Numbered from the stretch's first letter, positions 11,600-22,436 are shown. The stretch: 64,000 nucleotides of DNA from Ursus arctos (GCF_023065955.2 NW_026623089.1:33200767-33264766), one strand, 5' to 3'. The notes: generated by a model not told the origin, from the letters alone. Translations and numbers: made by a program.

Positions 11600-12025
11600 A
11601 ATAATAATAATAGCTAATATTTATTGAGCATTTACAATGTGCTAGGCAGGCATTGTGCTAAGCACTTTGTATATAATAACCATTTGAGACGCGTTGTATT
11701 ATAATCTCTATTTTAGGGGCACCTGGGTAGGCTCAGCTGGTTAAGTGTCTGCCTTCAGCTCAGGTCATGATCTCAGGGTCCTGGGGTCACACCCTCCTCA
11801 CTCAGGCTCAGTTCTGCGCACAGTGGGCGGAGTTTGCTTCTCCCTTTCCCTGTCCCTCTGCCCCTCTCCCTGCTCGTGCTCACGAGCTCTCTGTTTCTCA
11901 CATAAATGGATAAAATCTTTTTTAAAAAACTCCTTAATCCCTATTTTATAGTTTCAGAAACTAAAGCCAAAATCAAACAACTAATAAAACCTGGGCCTTT
12001 GATGTTAATCAGTGTACTTAATGGG
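11600..12025 (-). repeat. MIR split by a SINE
   Basis: aatatttattgagcatttac to the left of the SINE at 11716-11929; ttatagtttcagaaactaaa and a cctgggcctttgatg end to its right. Confidence 0.75.
11716..11929 (+). mobile_element. CAN SINE inside a MIR
   Basis: Sense copy starting ggggcacctgggtaggctca. TAATCTCTATTTTA before it and TAATCCCTATTTTA after it are the target duplication. Confidence 0.92.
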
Positions 12026-12029
12026 GTAA

Positions 12030-13310
12030 GATCTAAGAGAAATCTTACATTTCTGAAGGTATATATAGCAAGAGCATTGTAAAATGTCTACAGGTGTTAA
12101 CTAGTTATAATTTTAGTATGTCATCCCCAGATTTTATTGTATACAGTTTAGATTATCAGTTGGATTTTTTTAAATGTTTTCTGTCCTTTCCTAAAAGCAT
12201 GTTCTCTTAATTCCTAAAAACATTAAAGTCAAAGAAATAACAATATCCTGTTTGCTCTTAAACTGGTAAAACTTCATGGTCAGCTTTTGGAAAAGAGCCC
12301 AAGAGAGTCTGTGAATACAAGTGTAAAACAATTATGTTATCATAAAACAATTACAAAAATTTCTTCTGGTACGTCATCTTGTACAATTCCCTTTTCCTCC
12401 TATTTTTCCCAGCCCTCTGTAAGGCCTTCTTTGGACATGTCCCCTTTCTCTACTTCCCGCTAAGTGTGCAGCACCCTCAACCTGCCCTTATCTTCCCTCA
12501 GGGTCAGCTATAGCAATAAAACATGTTGTGACTTGTGAACCCAAATGGTTTCAGACATGCTGTGACTTCAGGACCTGTTCTAAGAGGCCAGCAACATACA
12601 TGCCAGACCCCAAGAGGCATAATGAGCCCAGGCAACATCCAGGTTGGAGTCAGGACCCATGGGGTAGGGCACGTCTAATGGGCAAGGCCTGGCAGCAGGA
12701 AGTTCCAGCGTGAACATGGTAAATGTTACGAACATGGCTACTGCCCTATCCGAAGTCCATGGCTGCCATCCCTAATTTATCAGAACCACTTCAGTGTGAG
12801 ATTCAGGCAACCACTTCCCATGCATTGGAACTGATCTGCTGCTTGAGACCTAGTGCCCATCCTTGTTAAAGGAAGTCGGTTGGGCTGAACAAGGCCAGCG
12901 TTAGTACTTTCCTTTTGTGTGGCTCCAAACAGCCCTTAAGCCTACCAAGGACAGGCATGCCCCCAGCTTCAGGAGCTGCAAGGAGCTGAACATATCTAAG
13001 CCAAATGGAAGGACTGGAGTCAGAAATCGAAAGTCAGAAAATCAAAAAAGAATGAGAAAATCCCGTGGCAATTAGCGTATGGTGGTAACATGATGAAAAC
13101 ACTTACGCGCAGGGCAGAAGGCTTAGGGCAGCAAAACTGATTCCAGCTGCCACCTGCTGGTGAGTTTCAGCCTACCAGCAATCTCAACGCCCAAAGCAAA
13201 GCCATGCTAAGGCAACAGAGGCACTAGCCCCAGACATTTCTCAACATTTCTCCCTTTTCTCTTAAACTCACTCACCATCTGCATGGCTAATATCAAATTC
13301 TGCTTTCCTA
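12030..13310. other. Stretch with no recognised gene
   Basis: No exon or standard repeat was recognised. The part at about 12430-13210 is unusually GC-balanced and has an AATAAAA signal at 12515, so it could be an old LTR, but no paired ends or family signature were found. Confidence 0.4.
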
Positions 13311-14385
13311 CCCTGGAATTTTATTCCCAACCCCACTGTTAGAGCTGCCTGCGATGTCTTTAATGGCTATTTCTCTGGCAACACAAATCATGGAAAAATA
13401 TAGTATCTCAGCTCTTCCCAAAACTCTCTCCTTTAAACTTAATACTATAGGCAGCGGTCCCATTTCACACAAAGAATGAAAACAACCACAGGACCTCAGA
13501 ATCATCTGATTCTTGTCCACTTTTCCACAAAAAAAGAAAAAAAAAAAAAGAGCCAAAGAGCACACCCAAGGTCCCACTGGGGGAGTCAGGCAGGAGACAG
13601 GCTGACTATCTGGGAGAAGCTTGCTCTGGGAGCAGCCAAGTGTGAAGTTGGAAAGAGGGGGAATGCAAGATAGGCAGAGTGAAAGAGACTATGGACTACT
13701 GACCTTCCCCAACAGCATGACTCCTGGTCTCAGCAACCCCCCACAACTCCTCAGGAAGAGGAGACCCAATCCGGCGCATGAAGTGTGGGGGTGAGCGCTA
13801 GGAAGCTTGCACCCTGTGAAAGAAGAGCTGCTGAGTCACCCTCAAATGACCTACGCAGAAACCATGTCTGAGTCCTGAGTCACTGAGCCCTGGGGAGATC
13901 CCCTTGTTAGAGAAGCAAACCCCACCTGGCTCTGATCTGAACCCTGACCTTGAGCAGAACACCTCAGACTCCCTACCTGGAAAACAAGGTGGGCAGGGGA
14001 AGGAAGCTAACAGAGTTGAAGAGTTTACGACAGGAAATGTTTGTTGAAGCAATGCCTTTCTTCTGTGACAAGTGAACAGGAGAGCTCTCTCAACTCCCAG
14101 GCGCAGGGCTTTCCCTGAGAATGTTTCCTCCTGTATTGCCAGCCCTGTCCTCTCAATGTCCTAACCCGTCCCTCACTGTCCATTCCAGGGCCCCCAGCAG
14201 GGCCTGTGCAGCCCCGCTGGCCTATCTACGTCCAACTAAATCCAGTCTCCACCATCTCTGCTTTAGAGCTTGTAGCTATTCAAATACTTCCACCACCTCC
14301 TCTTCTTCCCTCAAACGATGACTTTCTCTCTCAACTGCCTTCTTTCTTTTGCTTCACAAGGTCACCATTAATTCAGGAGCTCATA
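13310..14385. other. Stretch with no recognised gene
   Basis: Unique-looking sequence. A poly(A)-rich run lies at 13529-13551. Short open frames occur on both strands without start context, splice sites or family resemblance. Confidence 0.4.
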
Positions 14386-14389
14386 TAGG

Positions 14390-14665
14390 TCAGTTCAACA
14401 AATATTTATCGAGCTACTCTGCTGGTAGACTCTTCTGCTGAGGATGCAAAGGTAAAAGGAAGATACGTTCCTGCCTTCAGGAATCTTTCCACCTGAAAAT
14501 GGTTATAAAATAACAACACACATGCTTAAAGTCAGAATAAATGTCCTGGGTTCTTTGCGGGCTTCAAAGGATGAGTATTCACATGTGGCTGGGGGATCAG
14601 GAGAGGCTTCACAGAAGAAAGAGCATTTGAACCAGGCCCTGCAAGACAGGTTGCAGGGCTATGGG
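14390..14665 (-). repeat. L2 fragment
   Basis: caacaaatatttatcgagct at the left, later cacagaagaaagagcatttg and gaaccaggccctgcaagaca: the complement of the L2 3' region. Confidence 0.6.

Positions 14666-14667
<2 letters not shown>

Positions 14668-14711
<44 letters not shown>
14668..14711. repeat. AAT trinucleotide microsatellite
   Basis: Uninterrupted (AAT) of about 14 units, preceded by GGGTG. The purity suggests recent expansion and likely length variation. Confidence 0.95.
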
Positions 14712-15627
14712 AACCATGGACACAGGAGGAAGAAAATCTCAGAACACATTATCAAACAGTAAACAGTCTAGTTCAGCCAAAATGGAAGTCCTGTCTTGAT
14801 TTTCCAACCCTCATCTTTGACCACGGGAGCTGATGTGTTCTGTAAGAACAGCGGAAAAGAATAGATGACATCGGAACATCAATGACATGCACACATATGT
14901 GCAAAAAAGCATCAAATGCCAGTCTAAGAAGTCCTCATCTAATCAATGATTAAAGCAGAAGTTTAGGAAAACTAATTTTAGTTAATATTGTCCCAGATAA
15001 AGGTTTATTAAGAGCTCTGTGTCTACCCTCCAAACAACATTGGGATGTTTTAGCAGGAGCCTTTGCAAAAGAATGTTCTGACCCCTTGTTCAATAACCCA
15101 GACATGAAGCTAACAGTAGGCACTGCAGGTCCACTCTGGTGGCCACAGGGCAACACCTGGAGAAAATATCAACGTTGTCTGCCCTCTTGAAGGTGCCACT
15201 AGGAGAGTGCTGTGATAGCCAGATCTACACTGATTTCTTCTTTAGGAAGACCAGGTATAAGACCAGGAATATCTGTCCTAACAATAGAGGGTACGAAAGC
15301 TCCAAGATCCAAAGCAGCAAGTCAGGTCCAATACCACGCAAGACTAGCCAGGAAGATAGGTCCATGGCTGGATGACATGTGTGGGTGTTAACCACTGTTG
15401 TGAGACCAGGGAAGAGGTGGAGAGGGTCAGCTGTTGAAGGCCAAGAGATCTGAAACAGCAACAGCAGCAGAGGCCACAGTAACTAACATATATCTAGGTT
15501 CCCCTCATCCTTTTGTTCCCCTTTAGACTTCTGATCTAGCCACCAGGCAAATACATAAGTTCTAGAAGGAGCTGGTACAGTATAGTTTGTTCCATATGGA
15601 AAAAAATTATTCAGTTTCCTATTAGTT
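14712..15627. other. Stretch with no recognised gene
   Basis: No repeat family or exon was recognised; codon-like reading on either strand is short and without splice context. Confidence 0.4.
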
Positions 15628-15643
15628 AAAAAGCTCTGGTTTC

Positions 15644-15840
15644 AGGGCGCCTGGGTGGCTCAGTCGTTAAGCATCTGCCTTCGGCTCAGGTCATGATCCC
15701 AGGGTTCTGGGATCAAGCCCCGCATCGGGCTCCCTGCTCAGCAGGAAGCCTGTTTCTCCCTCCCCCACTGTGTCTCTCTCTGTCCCTCTCACTGTGTCTC
15801 TCTCTGTCCAATAAATAAATAAAATCTTAAAAAAAAAAAA
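15644..15840 (+). mobile_element. CAN SINE
   Basis: Sense copy with a TCTCTCTCTG-type body duplicated internally (cactgtgtctctctctgtcc occurs twice). The target AAAAAGCTCTGGTTTC precedes it and AAAAAGCTATGGTTTC follows. Confidence 0.93.
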
Positions 15841-15854
15841 AAGCTATGGTTTCT

Positions 15855-16900
15855 TCTACCTATTAAATAGGGTAGAAATTACCTTCCCTTCTTCATGGGC
15901 TGTACATGAATGCTTGGATAAAATGAAAGTGTAAGGAAAAATTGTATAGATTTGTAATTATTTCACAACTGCACCTACATCATATTGAAAATCCAAGAAT
16001 CAACCAATAAATATCAATGTCTTCCCATGCCCCCAACACTACACTAGGCCCTTTGAAGAGATTCAACGTATATTTAATGCAAAACCAAATTTAAATATTT
16101 GGGAGAAATTTACTCATATTTAAACTGTAGTGTATTTCAAAGCAACAGGGCCCTAACCCTTTCTGAGGGTGCAGAGACAACACCTCCCCCCAAAAAATCC
16201 TTTTATTTAATCAACAAATATTAGTCAATAAATATTTATTGACTGTTGCTATCAAATTCAGTGATTGCCTTTCCCACACTGATAGGTGTCAGTTACAGGC
16301 AGGCAGTCAGAAAGAATTAAATTTTTAAAGCTGCCCTTTTAACATAAAGATACATGGTCTTTCATTTTAATCCTGTTCTTGAAATGTGCAAATTAATCCC
16401 CATATTACCAAAGAAGCTATTTTTAAATGTTACATGGAAAGTTAAAAAAAAAAACATATCTGAGAGGACACCATATACCCCAGGAGCAACAATGCAAATA
16501 AAGATTTTACTTTTTTTTCCTAAAACTCACATCTACCCAAATAGAAATTGGTTTCACTGATATGTCTCATTGTTCTCAATGTTTTTCACTAAGCGATATT
16601 TTAGAGAAAACCACTGAAATCTTACATAAATGAGATGGGATATCTATTCAGAGAGGGCAAGAGGCCCCTTCTGATCTCTTGAAAGTCATTTCTATTTTTT
16701 AAACCTTGTGGTGATGAATCAGGAAACAAATATAATGCAAAAAAGAGTTGACTGTTTATTATAATTTCTCTGAAGAGGTAGAGATTAGTATATACAGAAT
16801 TGTAATCATTTTTCAAAAATTATTTTTTATTCTGTTATAGAGAAAAGCATAAAAAGAAGTGAATAAGACTGCCTTATCACCACTAAGGGAGGAAAAAATA
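15855..16900. other. Intergenic stretch before the alternative EXOC6 exon
   Basis: AT-rich and non-coding, with scattered ATTTATTGA fragments (about 16200-16250) that look like L2 or MIR scraps. For the alternative EXOC6 transcript it is the start of the first intron. Confidence 0.45.
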
Positions 16901-16914
16901 TAAAGGAGCCCTAC

Positions 16915-17000
16915 CTTAAAGTCGCTTCAATGGGCAGCTCGAAAGACTGAATCTCAGCCAGGAGGTTCTCATAATTTTGATCTGGGTCTTCTTCCAACAT
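16915..17000 (-). CDS. EXOC6: EXOC6 alternative first coding exon
   Basis: Seen: reading down from the ATG at 17000-16998, 28 codons give MLEEDPDQNYENLLAEIQSF and then ELPIEATL, ending with AG as two bases of an arginine codon. A GTAGGG donor follows (GT at 16914-16913). The phase equals that of the CpG-island exon at 1145-1245, so both can splice to the same exon 2 (expected to begin with the end of Arg, then SVYDD). Known: a human EXOC6 isoform is, as I recall it, annotated with a replaced N-terminus starting MLEEE and ending in VEATLR, which this matches closely. The exon has no CpG island, which suggests a tissue-restricted promoter. An in-frame ATG 12 codons upstream (17036-17034) could add MSAAGKLGACEA. 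I prefer 17000 because it matches the known isoform and has G at -3. It is about 15.7 kb upstream of the other first exon. Confidence 0.88.
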
Positions 17001-17036
17001 TGCTTCACATGCCCCTAGTTTTCCAGCTGCAGACAT
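17001..17036 (-). other. EXOC6: Possible N-terminal extension or 5' UTR of the alternative EXOC6 exon
   Basis: These 36 bases are open and in frame with the alternative EXOC6 start and begin with an ATG (17036-17034) in a weak context (C at -3). Translated, they would add MSAAGKLGACEA before MLEED. If the TATA-like element at 17064-17069 sets the start site, this ATG would lie within a few bases of the cap and would hardly be used, so the stretch is more likely 5' UTR. A CTGCAG just inside it could also be a splice acceptor, which would make the exon internal. Confidence 0.4.
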
Positions 17037-17063
17037 CAGATTTTGAGTGCAAAACAGTTGTAA

Positions 17064-17069
17064 TTTATA
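17064..17069 (-). promoter_or_regulatory. TATA-like element upstream of the alternative EXOC6 exon
   Basis: The minus strand reads TTTTATAAATT here, with TATAAA at 17069-17064. A start about 30 bases downstream would fall near 17039, just before the coding stretch. The flank is AT-rich and lacks CpG, so a TATA-driven, cell-type-specific promoter is plausible. The call rests on one motif and its spacing. Confidence 0.4.
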
Positions 17070-18170
17070 AAAGAAATGTGATTTTTGTTATAATTATTAT
17101 AAGCGTTCTGTGTTCACCCAGAGTAGCAGCAAAAACTGAGCTCACAGTCTGACTTCATGCTATCAAAATCTTTGCTTCCAAGAATGTGGCACAGCTGTTG
17201 CTGTCCTGTCTCTACTTATAACATTTTACTTATTATTAACCTTGACACAGTTCAGAAAGTTCCTGCCTGATGTCTGCTATGTTTATTTATTTGTTTCTCA
17301 GAGATAGTAACTGCAAACTTCGGTAGGAATTAGAATCATTACACTATACAAAATTATTAAATACAATTGACTTCTCAGGGCACATATTTTAATATTACTT
17401 TTGCTAAATACAAGCCATGCTCCTAGTTATTCCTGCAACTATACTGTTGCCCACAAAACCCCAGCAGGTAGCTTGTCCAGGAAAAATATAACACCTAATA
17501 GGATATGATTTTGAGGCCACTGGGTTAGTTCCTTGGTTCCCCATGTCCTTCACTTTTCCACACACTTCTTCATGTGTGTGGTCCATTTACAGAGCCATTC
17601 CTTCTTCTGTCCCCTGCTCAAATACAAATGCTCCTGAAAGCAGTTAGCTTCTAATCCTTGTTAGTAACTTGGGCCTCACTATGCATGCGTTTGCCAGATC
17701 CTTCCTGCAGAACAGTTTTGATGCGAAGAGAGAAAACATGAAGATGCCAGGATGTGAAGGGGGCCGGTTGCCACTGAGAGGAAGAAAGAGTGCAGGAAAT
17801 AAAGGCCCAAACTAGCAAGGGAAAATGTGGCCCACAGCCAGCCCGAAGAAAGCCTAAAAAAATTAAATGGGCACGTGATTCTCATTACCATTTGCATTAG
17901 ATCTTCCTTAAGTCCAAGTTTAACTTCATGCTTTCTTGCCCATGCTAGAGGGATGGCTATTTAAAGGGATGGTATTTAAAGGGATGGCTAGACATTCCTC
18001 CATATGAATCTATTTTTTTTAAGTTTTTATCAGATTTTTAAATTTTACTCTGTAAAAACATTGAAGTTATTTCTCCTAAAGATGTAGTGTTCATATAACC
18101 ACAAGGCCTATGTCATAAGCTGCACCAGTTTTTCACTTCTCCCTACATCCATACCCTTGCCAGTACCTCA
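17070..18170. other. 5' flank of the alternative EXOC6 exon
   Basis: No known repeat was recognised over most of it, which is unusual in this window and fits regulatory DNA. A HNF1-like GTTAATAATA (minus strand near 17238) and an E-box CAGCTG near 17192 were seen. A short tandem duplication lies at 17950-17989. Confidence 0.4.
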
Positions 18171-18174
18171 CTGA

Positions 18175-18590
18175 CGGCCCCACTTGACCCATGACTGTGG
18201 GCTTAGCCTGTGACTTCCGCTGGCCAACCATATACGAGCTGAAGGGACAGTGTATGAGCTCTGAACCGAGGCTTGTGAGGCCTCGCTTATTTCTATTTGT
18301 CCTCGTATACCTCTGCCATCCCCTGGGAACACTACCCTGCCTAGCCTGCTGGTCCAAGGATGATGAGAGATGCATGAAGCAGGTCATCCCCACTGATTCA
18401 CAAAACAGCAGGGAGAGGCGTATATTCCCATCCAGCTGCAGCAGTTTGAAGCAAAGCCTCCCACCCAAACCTTAGGTAGGTCAACCATATGCCACTGACC
18501 CACAGTCACAGGAGCAATAATAAATGGTGGCTATTTTCAGGCACTGAATGATGGGTTATGCAGCAACAGCAGATCAGTGCAGTGTTCTTC
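18175..18590 (+). mobile_element. MLT1-like LTR remnant
   Basis: Left part has cctgtgacttccgctggcca. The right end, aataataaatggtggctatt then ttatgcagcaacagcagatc, matches the usual 3' end of old MaLR LTRs. The open frames across it have no coding meaning. Confidence 0.55.
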
Positions 18591-18824
18591 ATTCCAGCCC
18601 CACCAATAGCTTCAGCTCTCAGCACCCCTGTTCGTCCACTGCAGGATGGAACGGTGCAATAGGATACACCTAACACCATTTCCCTCCAGAGAAAGTGATG
18701 ATGCCCTCCTCCGTGACTCCACACAAACCAGTCATCTTCTATCTTGTGTTAACGTCATTTGTGTGGAAGGTTTTTAAATTTATACCAAATTATCAGATTA
18801 TTTAAGAACAGAATGTCTCTTTGA

Positions 18825-18905
18825 TTCGTACTTGTATCCCACATAACACTTAACACATTGCCCTGTATACTGTAGGTGCTCAAGAATGTTTATTGAATGA
18901 ATGAT
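18825..18905 (+). repeat. L2 3' end
   Basis: cttgtatcccacataacact, then tactgtaggtgctcaagaat and tgtttattgaatgaatgat. Confidence 0.7.
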
Positions 18906-18991
18906 AGCAAAAGCTAATAGCGAAGAGTTACCTCTGCCTCGTTAGGAAATGTTGGTCCAAATTATCAAACCAAATTTATCAGAATCTGAGA

Positions 18992-19013
18992 ATATATATA
19001 TATATATATATAT
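18992..19013. repeat. TA microsatellite
   Basis: About eleven TA units directly left of the SINE at 19029. Confidence 0.9.
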
Positions 19014-19028
19014 GAGAAATCACTCTGG

Positions 19029-19236
19029 GGGGCACCTGGGGGGGCTCAGTCGGTTAAGCGTCCTCTTGATTTCAGCTCAGGTCATGATATCAGGGTTGTG
19101 AGATCGAGCCCCAAATCAGGCTCTGCGCTGGGTATGGAGTCTGCTTAAGAGTCTCTCTCTTCCTCTCCCTCTGCCCCTACCCCCTTCTATCTCCCTCTCC
19201 AAAAAAAAGAAAAAAGAAAAGAAAAGAAAAAAGAAA
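19029..19236 (+). mobile_element. CAN SINE
   Basis: Sense copy ending in an A/G-rich tail; 13-bp target GAAATCACTCTGG at 19016-19028 and 19237-19249. Confidence 0.93.
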
Positions 19237-19426
19237 GAAATCACTCTGGTCATAAGAGAATGTTGGTCATCACTATACTATGCTGTAGAGAACAATTCGT
19301 AAGTAATGCCACTCTACCCATGAACATATATCTCTGATGATCCATCCAGCCCTAAGCATCGTGCAGTTAAAAAAAAAAATTGATTCTTTTCCCCACATAC
19401 CCCAAATTTTTGTTTTTAAAATTTTA

Positions 19427-19613
19427 TTTTTTTTTAAGATTTTATCAATTTATTTGACAGAGAGAGAGCCCAAGCAGGGGGAGCAGCAGAGGGAAAGGGA
19501 GAAGCAGGCTCTCCACTGAGCAGGGAGCCTGATGCGGGGTTCGATCTCAGGACTCTGGGATCGTGACCTGAGCCAAAGGCAGATGCTCAACTGACTGAGC
19601 CATCCAGGCGCCC
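19427..19613 (-). mobile_element. CAN SINE
   Basis: Antisense copy from TTTTTTTTTAAGATTTTATC to CATCCAGGCGCCCC. Flanks gtttttaaaatttt and tatttttaaattttt. Confidence 0.92.
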
Positions 19614-20085
19614 CTATTTTTAAATTTTTCAAATTTACAGAAAAGTTAAAGAAGAACACGCTGAACAGCCATATACCCTTCACCTGATTCACCCATTGCT
19701 AACATTCTGCCACATTTGCTTTCTCTTTCTCTCTGTTTTCTCAAGGGGGTTTTATACCGTAGGCAAATGCTTTTAATATATATTGTGAGAGGGGGCGCCT
19801 GGGTGGCTCCATCGGTTGAGCATCTGCCTTCAGCTCAGGTCAGGATCCCAGGATCCTGGGATCCAGCTCCGTGGGCTCCCTGCTCAGCGGGGAGCCTGCT
19901 TCTTCCTCTGCCTGCTGCTCCCCTTGCTTGTGCTTTCTCTGTCAAATGAAGAAAATTTTAAAAAATCTTTGAAACAATAATAATATATACTGTGAGAAAA
20001 CGGTTTTCCTTTAGAGTATTTTTCAAAGAGTAATAGTATAGCAGTATACAACAGAGTAGCATAATTAATAAATCACCATAGCTTT
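19614..20085 (-). repeat. Old L1 (L1M-type) remnant split by a SINE
   Basis: tttacagaaaagttaaagaa, then accattgctaacattctgcc and acatttgctttctctttctc resemble a common block of old L1 elements. The orientation is my best reading; the subfamily is not determined. Confidence 0.45.
19791..19980 (+). mobile_element. CAN SINE
   Basis: Sense copy with a 17-bp duplication TAATATATAYTGTGAGA (19774-19790 and 19981-19997, one mismatch). Confidence 0.93.
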
Positions 20086-20089
20086 GACT

Positions 20090-20700
20090 TATTGTTACTG
20101 TATGACCCTGTTCCTACTACGCAGCACCGTCACCCTCTTCCGGTACAGCTCCCCCCGCACAAGATTCAAGGTCTTTCAACCTGTTGACCCGGCTGCCTCC
20201 CTCTGCTCCTCAGCTCTCCCTACCCCTCCTCTACTTCCACCCCACTCTCTTCTGCTCCTCCCACTTCTGTTAAGTGAATTTTCCCTCTGCCTCTTACTTT
20301 CTTCTAAGCTGTGTAAGACCCAGGCAACAACTTCCTGTTTCCACTGGCTAACCAGCATCTTCCTTTTATTCAAAACTTTCCTTGAGTGCCATTTCCTGCC
20401 GGAAGTCCACACAGATTGAATGAACAGGAGACCATCTCCTCCCGAAAGTAACAGTTAAGAAAAACAACCTCCCCTATCCCATAGTGCTGACAACAAATTC
20501 ACCAAATAAGGAAAAGAAAAGGAGGAAATGGAAACATTTTAAACAGATATATTCCAAGATGCCCATAAAAGAGACTGGTGTGTGTGTGACTGGAATGTTC
20601 CTGGTCTCCACCCTTAACCTCTCCTCCCAGCTGCAGCTCAAACTGTTTTGGACTATTTCCTAGGATCAACCCTGACCACGGACAGGAGCCGTTTAAGTGG
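20090..20700. other. Stretch with no recognised gene
   Basis: Pyrimidine-rich on the plus strand between 20170 and 20300. No splice-flanked open frame and no certain repeat family. Confidence 0.4.
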
Positions 20701-20704
20701 CCCC

Positions 20705-21095
20705 GGGCCAGTGGTTCTTGTTCCTTCGTAATCCCAAGGCAATGCCTGGAGGCCTGGAGTTTTGTTTTTTTTTGTTTTTGTTTTTAAGAGAGAGGGAGAG
20801 AGGTGAGGGGGTTAGGGGAGGGACAGAGAGAATCTTAAGCAGGCTCCATGCCTAGGGCAGAGCCCAATGCAGGGCTCAGTCTCACAACCCTGAGATCATG
20901 ACCTGAGTCGAAATCAGGAGTCACACACTTAACCGACTGAGCCACGCAGGTGCCCCTGGAGACATTTTTTAATGCCAGAACTGGAGGTAGGTAGAAGCCA
21001 GAGATGCTGATAATAGAGTACACAGCACAGTCCCCCAACAACAAGGACTTACCCATCCCAAAATGCCAATAGTGCTAAGGTTGGAAAATCCTGCC
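20705..21095 (+). mobile_element. MER20-like hAT DNA transposon, split by a SINE
   Basis: gccagtggttcttgttcctt and aaggcaatgcctgga to the left; ctggagacattttttaatgc, agatgctgataatagagtac and ccaatagtgctaaggttgga to the right. This is the MER20 order. MER20 copies are known to have been used as enhancers in placental mammals; no such use is shown here. Confidence 0.75.
20764..20955 (-). mobile_element. CAN SINE inside MER20
   Basis: Antisense copy from a T-rich tail to GAGCCACGCAGGTGCCCC. CCTGGAG occurs on both sides as the residual target duplication. Confidence 0.9.
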
Positions 21096-21404
21096 CTGAG
21101 CTGATCATCAGGCTATGTGTGGTGTTGCCCTGTTACTGAGGCACCTGACTGGGCTTCTTTCTTCCTCTGAGAATGAGTCTCTGTCTTACTAGTCTGCTAG
21201 GAACACTAGTCCCTCTAGAACTAACAACCAACCTTTAAAAAAACAAAAGCTTATTATTCAAGTAAAACTTTTTGAATAAAACTTTTTGAATACAAATTTT
21301 TTTAAAGTGGTCTTTTTAATTTAATTTAATTTTGAATAAAAAATTATTTTATTTATCTATTTTATTTATTTTTTAATAAAAACTTTTGGGAAAAAAAAAA
21401 CCCA

Positions 21405-21594
21405 GGGGCACCTGGGTGGCTCAGTTGGTTGAGCATCTGACTCTTGATTTCAACTCAGGTCATGATCTTAGGATCTCAGGATCGCAAGATCAAGCCCCGC
21501 ACTGGGCTCCACGCTCATCGGCTTGAGAGTCTCTCTCTCCTTCCACTCCTCCCAGGACTCGTGCACTTGCGCCCTCTCGCTCATCTTTAAAAGC
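21405..21594 (+). mobile_element. CAN SINE
   Basis: Sense copy starting ggggcacctgggtggctcag. AAAAACCCAG before it and AAAAACTCAG after it. Confidence 0.92.
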
Positions 21595-21605
21595 AAAAAA
21601 ACTCA

Positions 21606-22436
21606 GTCTTTTTGAGGTAAGCAGAGATTGGGTCCTTATTGTTTTTCTGCTACTGTTACTATTCCCACAGCAATTCACACATCATGGCTGGCACAAGTTA
21701 GATGCTCAATAAATATTTGTTCAATAAATTATCTTGACACAGCATTACAGTGCTTCGTAAGTAATCAGCAACCAATAAATATTTAAACTTGATATAACAG
21801 TTTATCTTACAAAGGCTATTTCAAATAAAAATAGACAAAAATTGTTTTAGTTAAATTAGTATTATTTTTCAACATTAGAAAATCTCTCAAGATATCAGTT
21901 CAATTTTAAAACTGTAGTATTATACTAACTAAAATTTAAGTAAATTAGAAAAAAATAAATCCATGCTCACTGAAAAAAAAAGAAATAAGGAAATCAAGAT
22001 CCAAAAATAACCAGTTACCAATTTTATGTATATCCTCCCAGATATTTTTTCATATATTTAAATACATAATTTTAAAATAAAATTGCCTCATGCCATAATA
22101 AAATAAAATAAAACTATAGCATTACTATTTTCAGGCTACTCACAGCAATATGGTTTGTTATAAGAAATTAGGGTTTTTTTAAATAATTTTTATTTTGTTA
22201 TATTAGTCACCATACAGTAGAAATTAGTTTTTTAAGACATATCTATGGTAGCCAAAATAGTTCACAGAGCCATTCCATATTTTTTCTATCATCTTCAAAA
22301 TTCAGGATGTAGTATTTCATTACAAATGGATCTGTATTCTCAATAAACTTTCAATGGATCTGTATTCTCAATAAACTATAGTCCTACTATTCTTTGAAGA
22401 ATAAAATTTTTATGTAATTAAGAAAATCGTTTTTAA
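21606..22436. other. AT-rich stretch with no recognised gene
   Basis: Many AATAAA-like strings and a perfect 25-bp tandem repeat (period 28) at 22325-22377. The run GATGCTCAATAAATATTTG (near 21700) looks like an L2 3' end. Confidence 0.45.

Noticed and set aside
12430..13210. Possible endogenous retrovirus LTR
   Set aside because: An AATAAAA signal and balanced composition are not enough. No inverted TG...CA ends, target duplication or internal viral region were found.
14532..14723. Open frame with a long leucine tract (minus)
   Set aside because: It is the AAT microsatellite read as a protein.
18133..18475. Open frames of 94 and 111 codons on opposite strands
   Set aside because: They lie within an old MLT1-like LTR and have no domain or splice context.
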